Assembly (NCBI GenBank): GCA_944387145.1
Contig: CALXDU010000003.1
Location: 1-56,552, forward strand
Source of the DNA: an uncultured Oscillospiraceae bacterium
Lineage (GTDB): Bacteria > Bacillota > Clostridia > Oscillospirales > Oscillospiraceae
Reading direction: 5' to 3'
Length of the DNA stretch: 56,552 bases
Shown: one piece after another, positions 1 through 7,561 of the stretch
Numbering within the stretch: the first letter of the stretch is position 1
Layout of the letters: each line of letters starts with the position of its first letter
Position numbers and translations under genes: made by a program
Notes under the pieces: model-generated
What the model was told of the DNA's origin: nothing
The model's database searches: none
Seen by the model: only the letters and a program-made list of their open reading frames with translations

Positions 1-73
1 TTAACCTTAACACAGATCACTCCTATTCGCTATTCTTTTTTCTATTTGTCACACATCATTGTAACACCTACAG
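1..73 (-). repeat. Left arm of a 73-bp inverted repeat at the window edges
   Basis: The reverse complement of this segment matches 56475-56547 with two mismatches over 73 bp, and similarity stops sharply at position 73. Read outward on the minus strand it holds a TACAAT box, an AGGAG site and a GTG codon (11-13) followed by codons for Leu-Arg-Leu, so it looks like the 5' end of a multi-copy gene pointing out of the window. An insertion sequence end is the likeliest source, but no transposase is visible. Its place at both extreme ends fits an assembly break at a repeat. Confidence 0.7.
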
Positions 74-101
74 AAAGCACCCCATTCAGGGGAGAACCTA
101 C

Positions 102-130
102 TTGACAATCCTAACCAGCGGCGTTATAAT
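102..130 (+). promoter_or_regulatory. Consensus promoter of tRNA-Ala
   Basis: A perfect TTGACA (102-107) and TATAAT (125-130) are separated by 17 bp. Transcription would start a few bases before the tRNA 5' end at 143. Confidence 0.9.
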
Positions 131-142
131 TGCCACAGTTAT

Positions 143-218
143 GGGCCCGTAGCGCAGCTGGGAGCGCATTACATTCGCATTGTAGGGGTCGGGAGTTCGA
201 ATCTCCTCGGGTCCACCA
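143..218 (+). tRNA. tRNA-Ala (anticodon CGC)
   Basis: This is a 76-nt cloverleaf with encoded CCA. The acceptor arms are GGGCCCG and CGGGTCC. The anticodon loop TTCGCAT gives CGC, which reads the alanine codon GCG. The T-loop is TTCGAAT. A rho-independent terminator (223-256) follows at once. The 3' end from about 198 is copied again at 371-390 as part of a tandem repeat. Confidence 0.93.
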
Positions 219-484
219 AAAAATGCAGGTACCTTGTAAAGGTGCCTGTATTTTTATATGTTCAAAAGGAGATTCGAACCATTTAATGCAGCAGTCCGGT
301 GGACTGCTGCCTGCCGCCGGCTGGACGGCGGCTGCACTATGATTTGCTTCCCACCGGGAAGCAAATGCAGCGAATCTCCTCGGGTCCACCAAAAATGCAG
401 GTACCTTGTAAAGGTACCTGCATTTTTTATATGCTCGAAAGGGGATTCGAACCATCCAATGCAGCAGTCCGGTGGACTGCTGCC
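198..484 (+). repeat. Tandem tRNA-3'-end/terminator/palindrome repeat
   Basis: Two about 114-bp units (198-311 and 371-484) are nearly identical. Each runs from the tRNA T-arm and CCA end, through a terminator hairpin, to a short GATTCGAACC stretch that resembles an inverted T-arm, and then to a perfect hairpin with arms GCAGCAGTCC/GGACTGCTGC. The spacer 312-370 holds two more palindromes. The second unit has no 5' tRNA half, so it is not a second tRNA gene. Apparent reading frames here have no ribosome sites and are not called. Confidence 0.75.
223..256 (+). terminator. Terminator of tRNA-Ala
   Basis: Hairpin with arms ATGCAGGTACCTT and AGGTGCCTGTAT followed by a T run. A near copy with perfect pairing lies at 395-427 in the second repeat unit. 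Confidence 0.85.
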
Positions 485-507
485 GGGTGCCGGTCGGATG
501 GTGGCAA

Positions 508-1020
508 TTACTTTTTCCTACATTTGCACAGCCGCCGATATCCCCAGATGCACAAGCCAACAACTGCTGCTGTCAAACCGAGTTCCAGGAGAACGTTGAA
601 CCAGATTGTGCTTCCGGTAACGAAAATTGCAGTAGGGCCGTCAGCACCGCCGATTATTCCAACAGTGCTTGCCATGTTCGGTATCTTTGCATAAATTCCC
701 ATGGCTGCGGTAAAAATGAGGACATACACAACCCCCAGTAGTTTGATACCAAAGTAAATGCCCAAAGCCGCAAATACAAATCGCCAGGGGCTTTTCCGGT
801 AGGCGAACTCCTGCATCTGTTCGTTCAGCTCGGCAGCTACCTTTTTGGGGTCTCCCAGTTCGGTATAGATTTCCTCGTCGGTCTGACCGGCTTCCCGGCG
901 GGCGGCAATGGAACTGCCAAAGTCGCTCATTACCCGGCCCTTTACTTCCAGCGGCAGATTCAGCCGCCGCTCAATGGCGTTGACATAGCGCTTCATCTTT
1001 TTTTCAGCTTGCGTCATCAT
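508..1020 (-). CDS. DUF1700/HAAS-type membrane protein, partner of PadR
   Basis: This 170-residue protein opens with the helical HAAS-like region typical of DUF1700 proteins, with EEIYTELGDPKKVAAEL as the recognisable core at about residues 40-56. Hydrophobic segments follow in the second half and a basic tail ends the protein. The ATG at 1020 overlaps the TGA of the upstream padR gene and has GGAGG nine bases away, so the two are translationally coupled. In known PadR-HAAS pairs the membrane protein is a sensor or effector under PadR control. What it senses here is unknown. Confidence 0.8.
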   Translation of the reverse strand: MMTQAEKKMKRYVNAIERRLNLPLEVKGRVMSDFGSSIAARREAGQTDEEIYTELGDPKKVAAELNEQMQEFAYRKSPWRFVFAALGIYFGIKLLGVVYVLIFTAAMGIYAKIPNMASTVGIIGGADGPTAIFVTGSTIWFNVLLELGLTAAVVGLCIWGYRRLCKCRKK

Positions 1021-1364
1021 AGTTTCTTTCCTCCGTCCAGAAAGTGTCCAACCGTGTTCTGAAATTCCTGCCAGACCTGCTTCCGGCGATTGTTTTCGGC
1101 ATGTCCGGCAGAGGTGGCTTCGTAAAATTTTTTCGGTGCGGTTCTGCCTTCGCCCTGACTCCATCTGGCCTGAATCAGTCCGTCATCTTCCAGTCGGTAG
1201 AGAATGGGGTAGAGCGTACCCTCTTTCAGGGTGAACAACCCTTGGGAAATGGCCTTCAACTGCGATAGCAGCTCATAGCCATAGGTAGGGCTGCTGCAGA
1301 TCAGATCCAAAACCAGCATTTCCAGCACGCCTTTTTTCAGCTGCTGGGAAAAACGGTCTTCCAT
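1017..1364 (-). CDS. PadR family transcriptional regulator
   Basis: A 115-residue winged-helix protein with the family pattern: KKGVLEMLVLDLI at the N-terminus, YGYELLSQL in the recognition region, and EGTLYPILYRLEDDGLI in the wing. The start at 1364 has an AGGAGG site. It is first in a two-gene operon with the DUF1700 gene, overlapping by ATGA. PadR repressors usually control their own operon, and a dyad next to its -10 box fits that. Confidence 0.92.
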   Translation of the reverse strand: MEDRFSQQLKKGVLEMLVLDLICSSPTYGYELLSQLKAISQGLFTLKEGTLYPILYRLEDDGLIQARWSQGEGRTAPKKFYEATSAGHAENNRRKQVWQEFQNTVGHFLDGGKKL

Positions 1365-1381
1365 GTAACACCTCCTGGTAT

Positions 1382-1431
1382 TTAGTATTACTAAGTACTT
1401 GTATTGTAACAGGGAAGAATGGGAGTGTCAA
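1382..1431 (-). promoter_or_regulatory. padR promoter with downstream dyad operator
   Basis: On the minus strand TTGACA (1431-1426) and TACAAT (1408-1403) are 17 bp apart. Just past the -10 box lies a near-perfect dyad, TTAGTAATACTAA (1394-1382), placed where a bound repressor would block initiation. The promoter is seen directly; assigning the dyad to PadR is inference. Confidence 0.7.
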
Positions 1432-1439
1432 GAGAAAAC

Positions 1440-1467
1440 TTGACGGTGTAAAAAACCATGATATAAT
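1440..1467 (+). promoter_or_regulatory. Promoter of the 1528 membrane protein gene
   Basis: TTGACG (1440-1445) and TATAAT (1462-1467) with a 16-bp spacer, divergent from the padR promoter. Confidence 0.75.
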
Positions 1468-1527
1468 GATAGCAAAGCAGTCCTGGGAATTTTTCCACAG
1501 GAGTATCATCATTATGGAGGAAACGAT

Positions 1528-2364
1528 ATGGGTAAAGAAGGAAAAAAGCGCAGTCACCGGAAAGAGATTTATCAAAATAAGACCACGCTGACCGTCTACC
1601 TGATATTGCGGGGATTGATTATCCTTGCTATGGTCCGTGCCATTTTCCGGCAGGAATATCAGAATGTCTTTTTCTGTGCCCTGTCGCTGATTCTGTTGAT
1701 TATGCCCAGCATCATTTCCCGAAAGCTGGAGATCATGCTGCCCAGCACCTTGGAAATCATCATTTTGTTGTTTGTTTTTGCGGCAGAAATTTTGGGCGAA
1801 ATGAAAAGCTTCTATGTTCGGGTTCCCCATTGGGATACCATGCTGCATACCATAAACGGCTTCCTTTGTGCTGCGATTGGTTTTGCGCTGGTGGACATGC
1901 TCAATCGGGATGACCGGTTTTCCTTCAAGCTGTCTCCCGTGTATCTGGCAATGGTTGCCTTCTGTTTCTCTATGACAGTCGGCGTACTGTGGGAGTTTTT
2001 TGAGTTCAGCGGAGATTACCTGTTTGGAATGGACATGCAGAAAGACACGGTGGTCAATGCCATTCATACGGTGAATCTGGACAAAACCATGAGCAATACC
2101 GTTGTGCATGTGAAGGATATTGTAGATGTGATTGTGGTTCATTCCGACGGCAGCCAGGAGGCGCTGGGATTGGGCGGATATCTGGATGTAGGCATTCAGG
2201 ATACCATGAAAGACCTGTTCGTGAATTTGATTGGCGCTGTGGTATTCTCTGTTATAGGCTTCTTCTTTGTAAAGGAAAAGGGAAAGGGAAGAGTGGCTTC
2301 CCGATTTATTCCCCAGGTGATGCCACCGGAGGAAACCGATAAATCAACGGAGGAAACGAAATAA
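1528..2364 (+). CDS. Integral membrane protein, YjdF/DUF2238-like
   Basis: A 278-residue protein with several transmembrane helices in the first 170 residues, a soluble stretch at about 175-225, one more helix (about 233-255) and a charged tail. The WDTMLHTINGFLCAAIGFAL segment resembles the conserved core of the YjdF/DUF2238 inner-membrane family. No catalytic motif is visible and the function is unknown. GGAGG precedes the start, and a strong terminator follows. It is a single-gene unit. Confidence 0.7.
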   Translation: MGKEGKKRSHRKEIYQNKTTLTVYLILRGLIILAMVRAIFRQEYQNVFFCALSLILLIMPSIISRKLEIMLPSTLEIIILLFVFAAEILGEMKSFYVRVPHWDTMLHTINGFLCAAIGFALVDMLNRDDRFSFKLSPVYLAMVAFCFSMTVGVLWEFFEFSGDYLFGMDMQKDTVVNAIHTVNLDKTMSNTVVHVKDIVDVIVVHSDGSQEALGLGGYLDVGIQDTMKDLFVNLIGAVVFSVIGFFFVKEKGKGRVASRFIPQVMPPEETDKSTEETK

Positions 2365-2365
2365 T

Positions 2366-2403
2366 AAAAAATCTTCGTGCAGCTTGCTGCACGAAGATTT
2401 TTT
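2366..2403. terminator. Bidirectional terminator
   Basis: Hairpin with arms AATCTTCGTGCAGC/GCTGCACGAAGATT, with A and T runs on either side, serving convergent genes 1528-2364 and 2441-4162. A second hairpin (2403-2432, arms TGTCCGGTG/CACCGGACA) follows directly. Confidence 0.85.
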
Positions 2404-2440
2404 GTCCGGTGCCCCTCATGGAACACCGGACAAGACGGGA

Positions 2441-4162
2441 TTATTCTACCGTAGGATCGTAGTTTACGATAATGTCATGCTCTCTCAGACTGGAAACATC
2501 ACTGATCTGATTACCGAATACATTGACCTGAACCAGACGGTAGCAATTTGCCAGTGCGTCGATGTTGGTCAGCTGGTTGTAGTCCATGTAGACATAGGTC
2601 AGGCTCTCCATTTTTTGGAGGATATCAATGTTGGTGAGGGCATTGTAAGAACCATCAATTTTCTGCAGGGGGCATCCGTCAGGCCACTGGGGCAGCTCCG
2701 CAACCTGGTTGGAGGAGAAGTTGAAGAATTCCAGCTTGGACAGAGCGCTCAGTGCAGAGATATCCGTAATGCTGTTGTTGGAAATATTCAGCTCTGTCAG
2801 CTGGGTGCAGCTGGCAATGGCAGAAATATCACTCAGAGCGTTATAGCTGACGGACAGGTATGTCAGTCCCGGCAGACTGGAAACGCCATTGAGATGGCTC
2901 AGCTGGTTGTTGCCCACATCCAGCCAACTCAGCTGTGCGCAGTTGGCAAGGGGAGACAGATCTGTGACAGCATTGAATTCCAGATTCAGCTTCTGCAGAT
3001 TTACCAAACCACTCAGATTCTCCAGGCTGGTTACTGCATTATGCTGCAAATTCAGCTCGGCCAAGAAAGGCATTGTGGTCAGTGCTTCCAGATTCCGGAC
3101 GGTGTTGTTGCTCAAGTCCAGGTAAGTCAAAGCTTGAGCGCCGGAAAGATTGGCAATGGTGCTCAAGCTGCAGTCAGCCAAAGTCAAACGGGACAGAACC
3201 GGTAAGGAAGCCAGAATGGTCAGATCCTCGGAGGGGAAATTACAGCCGGTCAGATCCAGCGTGGTCAAACTGGTCAGAGAAGAAAGTACATTCAGAGAAT
3301 CCAAAGTGTGGTTCTGAAGAGTCAACGTCTGCAAGTAGGGCATCAGTTCCAGATCTGCAAAGGTTGCAGCATTTTCCGGCACGGTGAACTCAGTGATGGA
3401 CCAAAGCTGATTGGTGAGAACCGTATCGTCTTCGTCCACGCCAATCAGACTGCGGATGGCTGTTTCGATAGCGGGGTCTGTGAAAGTAACCTCCTCAATC
3501 ACGCCGGTGATGGTGTACTCCAGGGTGGTCAGAGGGCTGACAAGTCCGTCTTCATTGATGCTGACTGCCAGAATGGTGGTTTCACCAGTGGGCAGAGTGA
3601 TGCCTTCTCCATAAACAGAACCTGCAGTGGTGGGATAACTGCCGTCCATGGTATAGAAAATGGTACCGACAGAACTGCTCAGGTGAATGTCCATGTACTG
3701 GCTGTAGTAATCGCTGGCATAATCGGCGGCGGGAGCAGTGGGACGAAGGGTATCCAGTTCTGCTTTTACCTGGGGGTCACTGACGTTATCGAGCAGATTG
3801 ACGGCGTCCAGCAGCTTATCCTGCTCTACAAACGTACGGGAAAGAGCGGTATACAACTCAGCGGTGGGGCCGCTGCTGATAGCCCGGGTGAGGGTCAGCT
3901 CGGCTTTGGTATAGTTGCCGGTTTTCTTATACTGGTTAGCCAGCTCAATAGCAACACCTTCGTCATGGTCGGAAAAGTTGTATGCCATATCATAGAACCA
4001 GGAGGACAGCCGGGAATTGCCGTGGAGGTCTTGGAATCGGGCCTGGCTGATCAAGGTATCCCGGGTAAAGGCACGGTCATACACAAACAAATACCATACC
4101 ACACTGGCGCCAATCAAAACCGCCAACAGGATGGTAATCAGTATTCTGATTGTTTTTTTCAT
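2441..4162 (-). CDS. Membrane-anchored TPR, chitobiase-like and LRR protein
   Basis: The start at 4162 is chosen because GGAG sits nine bases upstream; an in-frame ATG five codons earlier has no site. The 573-residue product has an N-terminal membrane anchor (about 5-28) and a TPR-like helical region (60-115). Next is a beta segment with GTIFYTMDGSYPTT (about 165-180), typical of the CHB_HEX_C_1 domain. About 13 leucine-rich repeats of the 22-residue LxxLxLxxN type fill about 255-560. The product is probably extracytoplasmic and protein-binding; a partner is not apparent. Confidence 0.82.
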   Translation of the reverse strand: MKKTIRILITILLAVLIGASVVWYLFVYDRAFTRDTLISQARFQDLHGNSRLSSWFYDMAYNFSDHDEGVAIELANQYKKTGNYTKAELTLTRAISSGPTAELYTALSRTFVEQDKLLDAVNLLDNVSDPQVKAELDTLRPTAPAADYASDYYSQYMDIHLSSSVGTIFYTMDGSYPTTAGSVYGEGITLPTGETTILAVSINEDGLVSPLTTLEYTITGVIEEVTFTDPAIETAIRSLIGVDEDDTVLTNQLWSITEFTVPENAATFADLELMPYLQTLTLQNHTLDSLNVLSSLTSLTTLDLTGCNFPSEDLTILASLPVLSRLTLADCSLSTIANLSGAQALTYLDLSNNTVRNLEALTTMPFLAELNLQHNAVTSLENLSGLVNLQKLNLEFNAVTDLSPLANCAQLSWLDVGNNQLSHLNGVSSLPGLTYLSVSYNALSDISAIASCTQLTELNISNNSITDISALSALSKLEFFNFSSNQVAELPQWPDGCPLQKIDGSYNALTNIDILQKMESLTYVYMDYNQLTNIDALANCYRLVQVNVFGNQISDVSSLREHDIIVNYDPTVE

Positions 4163-4196
4163 AGAAAAGTACTCCATTTCGAGAGAATCTCACTGA

Positions 4197-4225
4197 ATTA
4201 TACAACATATGCCTTGTAAAGTCAA
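4197..4225 (-). promoter_or_regulatory. Promoter of the LRR protein gene
   Basis: TTGACT (4225-4220) and TATAAT (4202-4197) with 17-bp spacing on the minus strand. Confidence 0.75.
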
Positions 4226-4295
4226 GCCCGGCACAAAACCAGGAGGAAGGGTTTCAAGAGGTGAAACCCCATTTGTAAACAATCTGTGTCCTGCC

Positions 4296-4324
4296 TTGCA
4301 ATTCTGACGAAATTATGGTAAACT
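4296..4324 (+). promoter_or_regulatory. Probable promoter of the PpiC gene
   Basis: TTGCAA (4296-4301) and TAAACT (4319-4324) are 17 bp apart, about 45 bp before the ATG. Confidence 0.55.
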
Positions 4325-4370
4325 GTACCGGAATCACTGCCCAATTTTGGGAGAAATGAGGAAGAAAGTA

Positions 4371-5888
4371 ATGGAAAAATGCAAATTCTGCCAAGCGGAA
4401 TTGGCAGAGAATGATACGGTCTGTCCCAGCTGCGGCAAGGACAATGCACCGGAGCAGGCTGAGTCTGTACCCGAGGCCGTACAGCCTGAGGCTGCGGAAG
4501 ATGTCCAGACTCAGGAAGTGACCTCTGACAGCTGTGCTGCAAATGTGGAAGCGGAAACCTCCGCTGCTCCTGTGGAGGAAGCACAGCAGGATGCTCAGGA
4601 GCCTCAGATCCAGGAAGGCCTGAAGGCAACACCCGGTAAAATTGCACTGATGGCGGCTGCGGTTGTGGTACTGCTGGCTGTGCTGATTGCCCTGATTGTA
4701 GCCGGTCTGTCACAGCAGAAGCCTGCGGATGCCAATGCAACGGATGCAACTACGGTTGAAACCACACCGGCTACCGTACCTGCCGACGGAAACCCGGAGG
4801 ATGTAACCTGCAAGGGCACTTATACCGTTACCGACGAGGAGGCAAAGCAGAACCAGCAGACTGTGGTGGCCACCATCGGTGAGCGCCAGTTGACCAACGG
4901 TCAGCTTCAGGTGTACTATTGGATGGAGGTGCAGAGCTTCCTGAACACCTATGGTGCCTATGCTCCGTATTTTGGGCTGGATTATACCAAGCCCCTGGAT
5001 ACCCAGATTTCTATGGAAGACCAAAGCCTGACCTGGCAGCAGTTCTTCCTGCAAAGAGCGCTGAATAACTGGCAGCAGGTGCAGGCCATGTCCATGGAAG
5101 CTGCGATCAACGGTGTGGAGATGAATCCGGAAGATCAGGAATATCTGGATACCTTGCAGCAGCAGATGGAAGAGATTGCAAAAGGATATAACGTGACTTT
5201 GGAGGAACTTTTACTTTCTAATATAGGTCCTGGAGCAGGCATGGAAGAGTATTACTATTATCAGGAGCAGTATTTAAGAGGCCTGCCTTACTTCCAGGCT
5301 GAGGCGGCCAAAATCGTTCCGACCGAGGAGGACCTGGAAGCCTTCTTTACGGAGCATGAAGAGGATTATGCCAACAGCGGCATTACCAAGGACAGCATGT
5401 TTGTGGATGTGCGGCATATTCTGGTGCAGATTACTGGCGGCACAACCGATGAAGAGGGCAATACCACCTATACCGATGAGGAGTGGGCTGCTTGCGAAGA
5501 GAAGGCACAGGCCATTCTGGACGAATGGCTGGCAGGGGAGAAGACGGAGGACTCCTTTGCGGCACTGGCTGTGGAAAAATCGGAAGATCCCGGCTCTCAG
5601 GCCAATGGTGGTCTGTATGAGCGGGTAACGGAGGGCCAGATGGTGGCTGAGTTCAATGACTGGTGCTTTGATACCAGCCGGAAGACAGGTGATTACGGTC
5701 TTGTGAAAACGAGCTATGGCTATCATGTGATGTATTTTGTGGATACCCAGCCCCAGTGGAAATACTATGCTGAAAGCGATTGGATTGGAGAAGAAACCAA
5801 CAAGCTGATTGACGAGCTGGTAGAAAAGAATCCCATGGATGTTGTCTATGAGAACATCACCCTGGGTAACGTCAGCCTGGGTGCATAA
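4371..5888 (+). CDS. Zinc-ribbon, membrane-anchored PpiC-type peptidyl-prolyl isomerase
   Basis: Start at 4371 is chosen for its GAGGAAG site. The 505-residue product has a zinc ribbon (C4-x2-C7, C18-x2-C21), a Glu/Ala/Gln-rich linker, one transmembrane helix (about 90-113), a SurA/PrsA-like helical chaperone region, and a parvulin domain at about 345-455 containing DVRHILVQ and YGYHVMYF. Topology predicts a cytosolic ribbon and an extracytoplasmic foldase. PrsA proteins normally have a lipoprotein signal, so an anchored form with a ribbon is less usual. Single-gene unit. Confidence 0.85.
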   Translation: MEKCKFCQAELAENDTVCPSCGKDNAPEQAESVPEAVQPEAAEDVQTQEVTSDSCAANVEAETSAAPVEEAQQDAQEPQIQEGLKATPGKIALMAAAVVVLLAVLIALIVAGLSQQKPADANATDATTVETTPATVPADGNPEDVTCKGTYTVTDEEAKQNQQTVVATIGERQLTNGQLQVYYWMEVQSFLNTYGAYAPYFGLDYTKPLDTQISMEDQSLTWQQFFLQRALNNWQQVQAMSMEAAINGVEMNPEDQEYLDTLQQQMEEIAKGYNVTLEELLLSNIGPGAGMEEYYYYQEQYLRGLPYFQAEAAKIVPTEEDLEAFFTEHEEDYANSGITKDSMFVDVRHILVQITGGTTDEEGNTTYTDEEWAACEEKAQAILDEWLAGEKTEDSFAALAVEKSEDPGSQANGGLYERVTEGQMVAEFNDWCFDTSRKTGDYGLVKTSYGYHVMYFVDTQPQWKYYAESDWIGEETNKLIDELVEKNPMDVVYENITLGNVSLGA

Positions 5889-5906
5889 GCCCATATAACA
5901 GATGAA

Positions 5907-5942
5907 TCCGCCCCGGAAGCCTTGGTTCCGGGGCGGATTTTT
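5907..5942. terminator. Terminator between ppiC and ldhA
   Basis: Hairpin with arms ATCCGCCCCGGAA/TTCCGGGGCGGAT followed by TTTTT on the plus strand; it lies between convergent genes. Confidence 0.85.
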
Positions 5943-5956
5943 GCAGAAACAGGGGA

Positions 5957-6946
5957 TTACTTGTGATAGCACACTTCCGTAGAGGTATCCGGATTGCCGC
6001 TGAAGAAGGATACCAGATTGTTGATGGTGGTAGCGGCAATATTGTCCAGGGCCTCGTTGGTTAGGAAGGCCTGGTGAGAGGTAACGATGACATTGGGCAT
6101 GGCAATCAGGCGAACCAGCTTGTCATCCTGTACGATGTGACCGGAGAAGTCCTCATAGAACAGGTCGCCCTCTTCCTCATAAACGTCCAGACAGGCAGCG
6201 CCTACCTTTTTCTCTTTAATGCCATTGATCAGATCTTCTGTGTTGATCAGGCTGCCCCGGGAGGTGTTGAGAATGGTAACGCCTTTCTTCATCCGGGCAA
6301 TGGATTCAGCGTTGATGATGTGCTTGGTATCCTCGGTCAGGGGGCAGTGCAGGGAAATAATGTCGGACTGTTCAAACAGCTCCGGAAGGTCTACATAGTG
6401 CAGATCGGAGTTGGGAGCCGGGAATTTGTCGTAGGCCAGGATGTTCATGCCGAAGCCTTTGCAGATGTCGGCAAAAACCCGACCAATTTTACCGGTGCCG
6501 ATAATGCCTACCGTCTTGCCATACAGGTCAAATCCTGCCAGTCCCTGAAGGCTGAAATTGAATTCCCGGGTCCGGTTGTAGGCTTTGTGGGTACGCCGGT
6601 TGATGGTCAGCAGCAGCGCCATGGCATGCTCCGCAACGGCGTGAGGGGAGTAGGCAGGCACCCGGAATATCCGGAGTTTTCCCTGACAGGCCTTGACATC
6701 TACATTGTTGAAACCGGCGCAGCGCAGGACAATGGCTTTTACACCCAACTGGTAAAGCTTTTCCACCACGGCAGCGTTGACAGTATCGTTGACAAACACA
6801 CACACCGCATCAAAGCCCGCGGCCAGGGAGACAGTATCTTCGTTGAGGTTAGGTTCAAAATATTTAATTTCCACACCGGCAGGAACACCGTAACGGTCAA
6901 AGCCAGGAACATCATAAGTTTTGGTATCAAAGAATGCAAGTTTCAT
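5957..6946 (-). CDS. ldhA: D-lactate dehydrogenase (2-hydroxyacid dehydrogenase)
   Basis: A 329-residue enzyme that reduces pyruvate to D-lactate with NADH, a fermentative sink for reducing power. The NAD-binding GTGKIG lies at 150-155. The catalytic triad is visible as R230 (TSRGS), E259 (EEEGD) and H291 (SHQAF), the spacing found in D-LDHs. GGAGG precedes the start. It is a single-gene unit with its own strong promoter, which carries a perfect dyad over the -35 region. Other 2-hydroxyacid substrates are possible, but the N-terminal KLAFFDTKTYD and overall length favour D-LDH. Confidence 0.93.
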   Translation of the reverse strand: MKLAFFDTKTYDVPGFDRYGVPAGVEIKYFEPNLNEDTVSLAAGFDAVCVFVNDTVNAAVVEKLYQLGVKAIVLRCAGFNNVDVKACQGKLRIFRVPAYSPHAVAEHAMALLLTINRRTHKAYNRTREFNFSLQGLAGFDLYGKTVGIIGTGKIGRVFADICKGFGMNILAYDKFPAPNSDLHYVDLPELFEQSDIISLHCPLTEDTKHIINAESIARMKKGVTILNTSRGSLINTEDLINGIKEKKVGAACLDVYEEEGDLFYEDFSGHIVQDDKLVRLIAMPNVIVTSHQAFLTNEALDNIAATTINNLVSFFSGNPDTSTEVCYHK

Positions 6947-6975
6947 ATTTCATTCCTCCTTTTTGTATCGATAGC

Positions 6976-7009
6976 ATTATAGCGATATATTGGCGATTTG
7001 TCAATATAT
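6976..7009 (-). promoter_or_regulatory. ldhA promoter with dyad operator
   Basis: TTGACA (7004-6999) and TATAAT (6981-6976) are spaced 17 bp on the minus strand. A perfect inverted repeat ATATATTG-N9-CAATATAT (6985-7009) covers the -35 box and spacer. It does not match a Rex site, so the regulator is unknown. Confidence 0.75.
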
Positions 7010-7103
7010 TTTTATCTCTAGGATGCCCAATGTGAGAAAAATATCCTTGCGAAAAAAGCGGCATTTGTGTTATAGTGTGGGAAATGCCATAGGAGGAAAG
7101 AAA

Positions 7104-7517
7104 ATGCTGGAAAAAATCAAAAACCTGGTACGTTCTTACTGGGATATTATAACCTATCTGATCTTTGGAGTACTGACCACGGTGGTCAATTATCTGGTAT
7201 ATCTTCCGCTGTACAATTATCTGCATATACCTGCTTCCGTGTGCAATATCGTTGCCTGGGCAGTGGCGGTGGCTTTTGCCTACCTGACCAACAAACCCTT
7301 TGTGTTCAAGAGCCACGATTGGTCTGCAAAAACAGTGTTTCCGGAACTGAGCAAGTTTGTCAGCTGCCGTCTGGTATCCGGAGTCATGGAGACGGCGATT
7401 ATTTTTCTGACGGTGGATTTGATGCACTGGAATGGTAACATTTGGAAGCTGTTTACCCAGATCCTCGTGGTGATTCTGAATTACTTTGCAAGCAAACTGC
7501 TGGTATTTCGGAAATAA
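7104..7517 (+). CDS. GtrA-like flippase-family membrane protein
   Basis: Start at 7104 has AGGAGG. The 137-residue product has four hydrophobic helices. It shows the family signature: an N-terminal YLIFGVLTTVVNYLVY, then VAWAVAVAFAYLTNKPFVF, and a C-terminal NYFASKLLVFRK. GtrA proteins are linked to transfer of polyprenyl-linked sugars across the membrane for surface polymers. No glycosyltransferase is adjacent, so the substrate cannot be read from context. TTGCGA (7047) and TATAGT (7071) may form its promoter. Confidence 0.88.
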   Translation: MLEKIKNLVRSYWDIITYLIFGVLTTVVNYLVYLPLYNYLHIPASVCNIVAWAVAVAFAYLTNKPFVFKSHDWSAKTVFPELSKFVSCRLVSGVMETAIIFLTVDLMHWNGNIWKLFTQILVVILNYFASKLLVFRK

Positions 7518-7523
7518 GATAAA

Positions 7524-7557
7524 AACCAGGAACTATGTGCAGTTCCTGGTTTTTTGT
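7524..7557. terminator. Bidirectional terminator
   Basis: Hairpin AAAACCAGGAACT/AGTTCCTGGTTTT with a T run, between the GtrA gene and the ABC permease gene that ends at 7562. Confidence 0.85.
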
Positions 7558-7561
7558 ATGG

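Noticed and set aside
130-741. Several overlapping short frames around the tRNA and repeats
   Set aside because: They translate tRNA and palindrome sequence; no ribosome sites and no consistent frame between repeat units.
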